Source: Streptomyces palmae (GTDB lineage Bacteria; Actinomycetota; Actinomycetes; Streptomycetales; Streptomycetaceae). From it: a stretch of 39,584 bases of DNA. Position numbers and translations under genes: made by a program. Below the pieces are notes generated by a model, which was not told the DNA's origin, made no database searches, and worked only from the letters and a program-made list of their open reading frames with translations. The first letter of the stretch is position 1, and each line of letters starts with the position of its first letter. The stretch lies in NCBI RefSeq assembly GCF_004684805.1, contig NZ_SRID01000019.1, forward strand, positions 1 to 39,584, read 5' to 3'. This document shows, in pieces, positions 36,604 to 39,584 of this stretch.

Positions 36604-38103
36604 GTGAGCACCAAGGTACCGAGCGGCGGCCGAGGTGCCCGCAGCTGGTTCCGGACCAAGTCGATCGAGCGGTCCATTCAGGACACCGAGGAGCCGGAGC
36701 ACCGGCTCGACCGCTCGCTGTCCGCCTTCGACCTCACCGTCTTCGGTGTCGGTGTCATCATCGGCACCGGCATCTTCGTGCTCACCGGTTCGGTCGCCAG
36801 GACGCAGGCCGGTCCCGCCACCGCCCTCGCCTTCGTGGTCGCCGGCGTGGTGTGCGCGCTGGCCGCGCTCTGCTACGCCGAGTTCGCCTCCACGGTGCCG
36901 GTCGCCGGTTCGGCCTACACCTTCGCGTACGCCTCGATCGGCGAGCTGCCGGCCTGGATCATCGGCTGGGACCTGGTGCTGGAGTTCGCCCTGGGCACCG
37001 CGGTGGTGGCGGTCGGCTGGTCCGGCTACGTGCGCTCGCTGATGGACAACGCCGGATGGAGCCTGCCCAAGGTCCTCCAGGGCACCGACGCGGTGTCAGG
37101 CGTCGGCTTCGACCTGCTGGCCTTCCTGCTGGTGCTGGCGCTCACCGGCATCCTGGTGCTGGGCATGAAGCTGTCCGCGCGGCTCACCGGCATCATCGTG
37201 GGGATCAAGGTGACGGTGGTGCTGCTGGTCATCATCGCCGGGGCGTTCTTCGTCGACACCGCCAACTACCACCCCTTCATCCCGGAGGCGCAGGGCCAGG
37301 CCGGCGCCTCCGGGCTCAGCGCCCCGCTGATCCAGCTGATGTTCGGCTACCAGCCCACCCACTTCGGCGTGCAGGGCATCTTCACCGCGGCGGCCGTGGT
37401 CTTCTTCGCCTTCATCGGCTTCGACGTGGTGGCCACCGCCGCCGAGGAGACCCGGCATCCGCAGCGCGACATGCCGCGCGGCATCATCGGCTCGCTGCTG
37501 ATCTGCACCACGCTCTACGTGGCGGTGTCGCTGGTGGTCACCGGCATGCAGAAATACACCGAGCTGACGGTGGACGCCCCGCTCGCGGACGCCTTCAAGG
37601 CCACCGGGCACCCCTGGTACGCGGGTCTGATCAGCTTCGGCGCCGCGGTGGGCCTCACCAGCGTGTGCATGATCCTGCTGATGGGCCAGACCCGGGTGTT
37701 CTTCGCGATGAGCCGGGACGGGCTGCTGCCGCGCTTCTTCTCCCGGGTCCACCCGCGCTATTCCACCCCGTACCGCTCCACCGTGCTGCTGGGCGTGATC
37801 ATCGCGATCGTGGCCGGTTTCACCAGCATCTCCGAGCTGGCCGAACTGGTGAACATCGGCACCCTGTTCGCGTTCACGGTGGTGGCGGCCGGTGTGCTGG
37901 TGCTGCGCCGCACCCGCCCCGACCTGCCCCGCGCCTTCCGCACCCCGTGGGTGCCGGTGCTCCCGATCGCCTCGATCGCAGCCTCCACCTGGCTGATGCT
38001 CAATCTGCCGGCCGAGACCTGGGTGCGGTTCGCGGTGTGGATGCTGATCGGCTTCGCCGTCTACTTCCTGTACGGGCGCGGCCACAGCCTGATGGAGCGC
38101 TGA
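36604..38103 (+). CDS. APC-superfamily amino-acid permease (cationic amino-acid transporter type)
   Basis: A 499-residue membrane transporter with about 12-14 helices. The first helix carries the APC substrate motif GVGVIIGTGIFVLTG, and helix 2-3 the pattern CYAEFASTVPVAGSAYTFAYASIGE. The family motif FFAFIGFDVVATAAEETRHPQRDMPRGI follows in helix 8, and the end has RVHPRYSTPYRST, all typical of CAT/YfnA-like amino-acid permeases. GTG start is chosen because GGAGG stands seven bases upstream. Substrate specificity cannot be read from sequence; arginine, lysine or branched amino acids are possible. Convergent with the NYN gene, with only 16 bases between their stops. Confidence 0.9.
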   Translation: MSTKVPSGGRGARSWFRTKSIERSIQDTEEPEHRLDRSLSAFDLTVFGVGVIIGTGIFVLTGSVARTQAGPATALAFVVAGVVCALAALCYAEFASTVPVAGSAYTFAYASIGELPAWIIGWDLVLEFALGTAVVAVGWSGYVRSLMDNAGWSLPKVLQGTDAVSGVGFDLLAFLLVLALTGILVLGMKLSARLTGIIVGIKVTVVLLVIIAGAFFVDTANYHPFIPEAQGQAGASGLSAPLIQLMFGYQPTHFGVQGIFTAAAVVFFAFIGFDVVATAAEETRHPQRDMPRGIIGSLLICTTLYVAVSLVVTGMQKYTELTVDAPLADAFKATGHPWYAGLISFGAAVGLTSVCMILLMGQTRVFFAMSRDGLLPRFFSRVHPRYSTPYRSTVLLGVIIAIVAGFTSISELAELVNIGTLFAFTVVAAGVLVLRRTRPDLPRAFRTPWVPVLPIASIAASTWLMLNLPAETWVRFAVWMLIGFAVYFLYGRGHSLMER

Positions 38104-38119
38104 GCCGCCCCGTCCGTAC

Positions 38120-38527
38120 TCAGTCCGGCCGCACCGTGCGCGGCCCGGTCACCTCGGCGCCCAGCGCCGCCACCCGCCCGCGCAGCTCCCGGTCGGCCGT
38201 CACCACCAGGCAGGGCCGGCCCGGCGCCCGGGCCGCCGCCTCCGCCACGATCCGGTCGTCGCCGCTGCCCTCCGCGGCCACCACGCGTACCGCGTCCACC
38301 GAGGCGACCTCGCGGGCGGCCCCCTCCACCACCAGCAGCAACTCCAGCGGCGCCCCGACCGCCCAGCCGGGCAGCCCGGCACGCTCCGGCAGGCCGTGCC
38401 ACGCGTAACCGGCCAGCCGGTCCCGCAGCCGCTCGGCCGCCGCGCGCCGATCCCGCCACCAGCCGTCGGGCACCGAACCCACGACGTTGGCCGCATCGAC
38501 GATGACCAGGGGCACTTGGGCTGCCAT
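38120..38527 (-). CDS. NYN/PIN-like domain protein, putative ribonuclease
   Basis: A 135-residue cytoplasmic protein. The pattern of acidic residues expected for a PIN/NYN metal site is present: D11 in VIVDAANVVGS, D90/D91 in GSGDDRIVAEA and D112 in VTADRELRGRV. Some databases label homologues NTP pyrophosphohydrolase, but the layout fits NYN nucleases better. ATG lacks a ribosome site. On the minus strand CATAAT or TAATAT lies five to seven bases upstream, so a leaderless message is likely. Divergent from the next gene over 48 bases. Substrate unknown. Confidence 0.8.
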   Translation of the reverse strand: MAAQVPLVIVDAANVVGSVPDGWWRDRRAAAERLRDRLAGYAWHGLPERAGLPGWAVGAPLELLLVVEGAAREVASVDAVRVVAAEGSGDDRIVAEAAARAPGRPCLVVTADRELRGRVAALGAEVTGPRTVRPD

Positions 38528-38575
38528 GCGAAATATTATGGGCCGTATTCGAACGGGAAAGGTTGGCGGCGAGCC
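38528..38575. promoter_or_regulatory. Short AT-rich divergent promoter region
   Basis: Only 48 bases separate the two start codons. AAATATTATG (38531-38540) provides the probable -10 of the minus-strand NYN gene. GGCGGCGAG before the plus-strand ATG may act as a weak ribosome site. Confidence 0.4.
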
Positions 38576-39584
38576 ATGGCGTTGCGGTTGCTCCGCGGCA
38601 GGGACGGTCGGCTCACGGCCTTCGCCGCGGTACCGGGCGGGGTCACCCGCTGGACCGAGACCCGGCCCGGTGGGCCGGAGTGGACCGGTCCCCGGGTGTT
38701 CGAGACGCCCGGTCTGGACGAGGTCACGGTGGCCCAGGGCCGTGACGGATACATCCAACTCATCGGCCTGCGGCGCAAGGCGGCGGGTGCGGAGCGCACC
38801 GATGTGGAGGTCGTGCACGCCACGCAGTTCCAGAGCGGCCGGGCGATGACCGGCTGGCACTCCCTGGGCACCCCGCACCCCAAGGACTGGCGCAAGGCGC
38901 AGCGGATCGGCGCGCCGACCGCGGCCGTGGACGGCACCGGGGCGGCGCACGTCTTCGTACGGAACGCGGGCGGCGGCGTCAGCGCCCGATCGCAGAACGG
39001 CAAGGGAGCCTGGGGGCCGTGGATCGACCTCAAGGGCAGGGAGCTGGTGGCCGGGCTGACCGCCACCGCCACCGGCGAGGGGCGGGTGGAGCTGCTGGCC
39101 CCGGCCGCCGAGGCCGTCCTGCGCTGGTACCAGCCGGAGCCCGGAGGTGCGCTGCGGCGGGCCGAGGACATACCCGCGGCGCCCCGGCCCGGGTCGGTGT
39201 CCGCGGTGGAGAGCAGCCGCGACACCATCACCCACTACTGGCGCGACGACCCCACCGGGGCGCTGCTGGCCTGGCGGGCCGAGGGCCGGGAGCCGGTGCC
39301 GCTCGGCGGCCGGCCCGGAACCGGGCCGGTGGCGCTGGCCCACGCCGTGGTGGACGGCCACGACTGCACGGTGCTGGCCCAGCAGGACAACAGGTCCGGC
39401 CGGCTCGCGGTCGCCGCCTATCCCTGCGAGGACGAGGCGGCCGGGGTGTGGTGGACCGAGACCGGGGAGGTCGGCGCGGCGCAACCGGCGTTGGCCCTGG
39501 ACGGGCGGGGCCGGGTGGTGCTGGCGGCCCTGGGCCCGGACGGGGGGCTGCGGGTGGCGCGGCAGAAGACCGACGAGGGGGGGT
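38576..39584 (+). CDS. Hypothetical beta-repeat protein, 3'-truncated by window edge
   Basis: Open from ATG at 38576 to the window end, 336 codons visible. The protein starts MALRLLRGRDGRLTAFAAVPGGVTRW and has no signal peptide. It contains recurrent Trp-rich strands with DGRG/DGTG turns (EWTGPRVFETPGLDEVTVAQGRDGYIQL; RNAGGGVSARSQNGKGAWGPW; ALDGRGRVVLAAL). This spacing of 45-55 residues suggests a beta-propeller or tectonin/PLL-lectin-like fold, though I cannot name the family. It is divergent from the NYN gene and seems conserved as a Streptomyces hypothetical. Function unknown. Confidence 0.75.
   Translation, partial: MALRLLRGRDGRLTAFAAVPGGVTRWTETRPGGPEWTGPRVFETPGLDEVTVAQGRDGYIQLIGLRRKAAGAERTDVEVVHATQFQSGRAMTGWHSLGTPHPKDWRKAQRIGAPTAAVDGTGAAHVFVRNAGGGVSARSQNGKGAWGPWIDLKGRELVAGLTATATGEGRVELLAPAAEAVLRWYQPEPGGALRRAEDIPAAPRPGSVSAVESSRDTITHYWRDDPTGALLAWRAEGREPVPLGGRPGTGPVALAHAVVDGHDCTVLAQQDNRSGRLAVAAYPCEDEAAGVWWTETGEVGAAQPALALDGRGRVVLAALGPDGGLRVARQKTDEGG

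Noticed and set aside
34426..36702. Large open frames in other phases over dxs and its downstream gap
   Set aside because: Low-complexity Arg/Gly/Ala or Gly/Val/His translations overlapping the clear dxs gene.

Overview
This window is chromosomal DNA from a high-GC actinomycete, almost certainly a Streptomyces. The codon third positions are strongly G/C-biased, GTG starts are common, and several promoters look leaderless. From memory, the gene order acnA(sacA) - ngcEFG - rok7B7 - xylFGH - dxs - amino-acid permease is the conserved core arrangement seen in S. coelicolor (sacA SCO5999, rok7B7 SCO6008, xylFGH SCO6009-6011, dxs SCO6013). No tRNA, rRNA, CRISPR array, transposase or prophage was seen.

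Left part (1-3950): the 3' part of a DHA2-type drug/efflux MFS transporter, then arginine deiminase and ornithine carbamoyltransferase. These are two of the three steps of the arginine deiminase route; no carbamate kinase gene is in the window.

Catabolic island (4180-11709): a CoA-dependent aromatic-acid pathway. It has a benzoate-CoA-ligase-like enzyme, a two-domain flavoprotein (FAD monooxygenase fused to an Old Yellow Enzyme-type reductase) like 2-aminobenzoyl-CoA monooxygenase/reductase or salicylyl-CoA 5-hydroxylase, a crotonase-fold protein, an acyl-CoA dehydrogenase, a Rid-family protein and a PaaX-type regulator. The same inverted repeat (GTGACGRCAGTCA) lies over the -35 of the hydratase promoter and in the divergent ligase/dehydrogenase promoter. 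This suggests one operator type controls the whole island.

Middle (11901-19564): a secreted M4 metalloprotease, an XRE-type regulator, an unusual fusion of an XRE helix-turn-helix to a MurA-like enolpyruvyl transferase with a perfect palindrome in its own promoter, a VOC protein, a LysR regulator divergent from a DoxX-like membrane protein, and a small hypothetical.

Central metabolism and sugar import (19747-34283): aconitase, preceded by a long palindrome and two overlapping iron-box-like sequences; a GNAT protein behind a large palindrome; a secreted FG-GAP protein; a lipoprotein; the NgcEFG N-acetylglucosamine/chitobiose importer with a DasR-like site at its promoter; the ROK regulator Rok7B7; and the XylFGH xylose importer with a Rok7B7-like site upstream of xylF.

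Right end (34465-39584): DXP synthase (dxs), an APC-family amino-acid permease, a small NYN/PIN-like nuclease, and the start of an uncharacterised repeat-containing protein that runs off the window.
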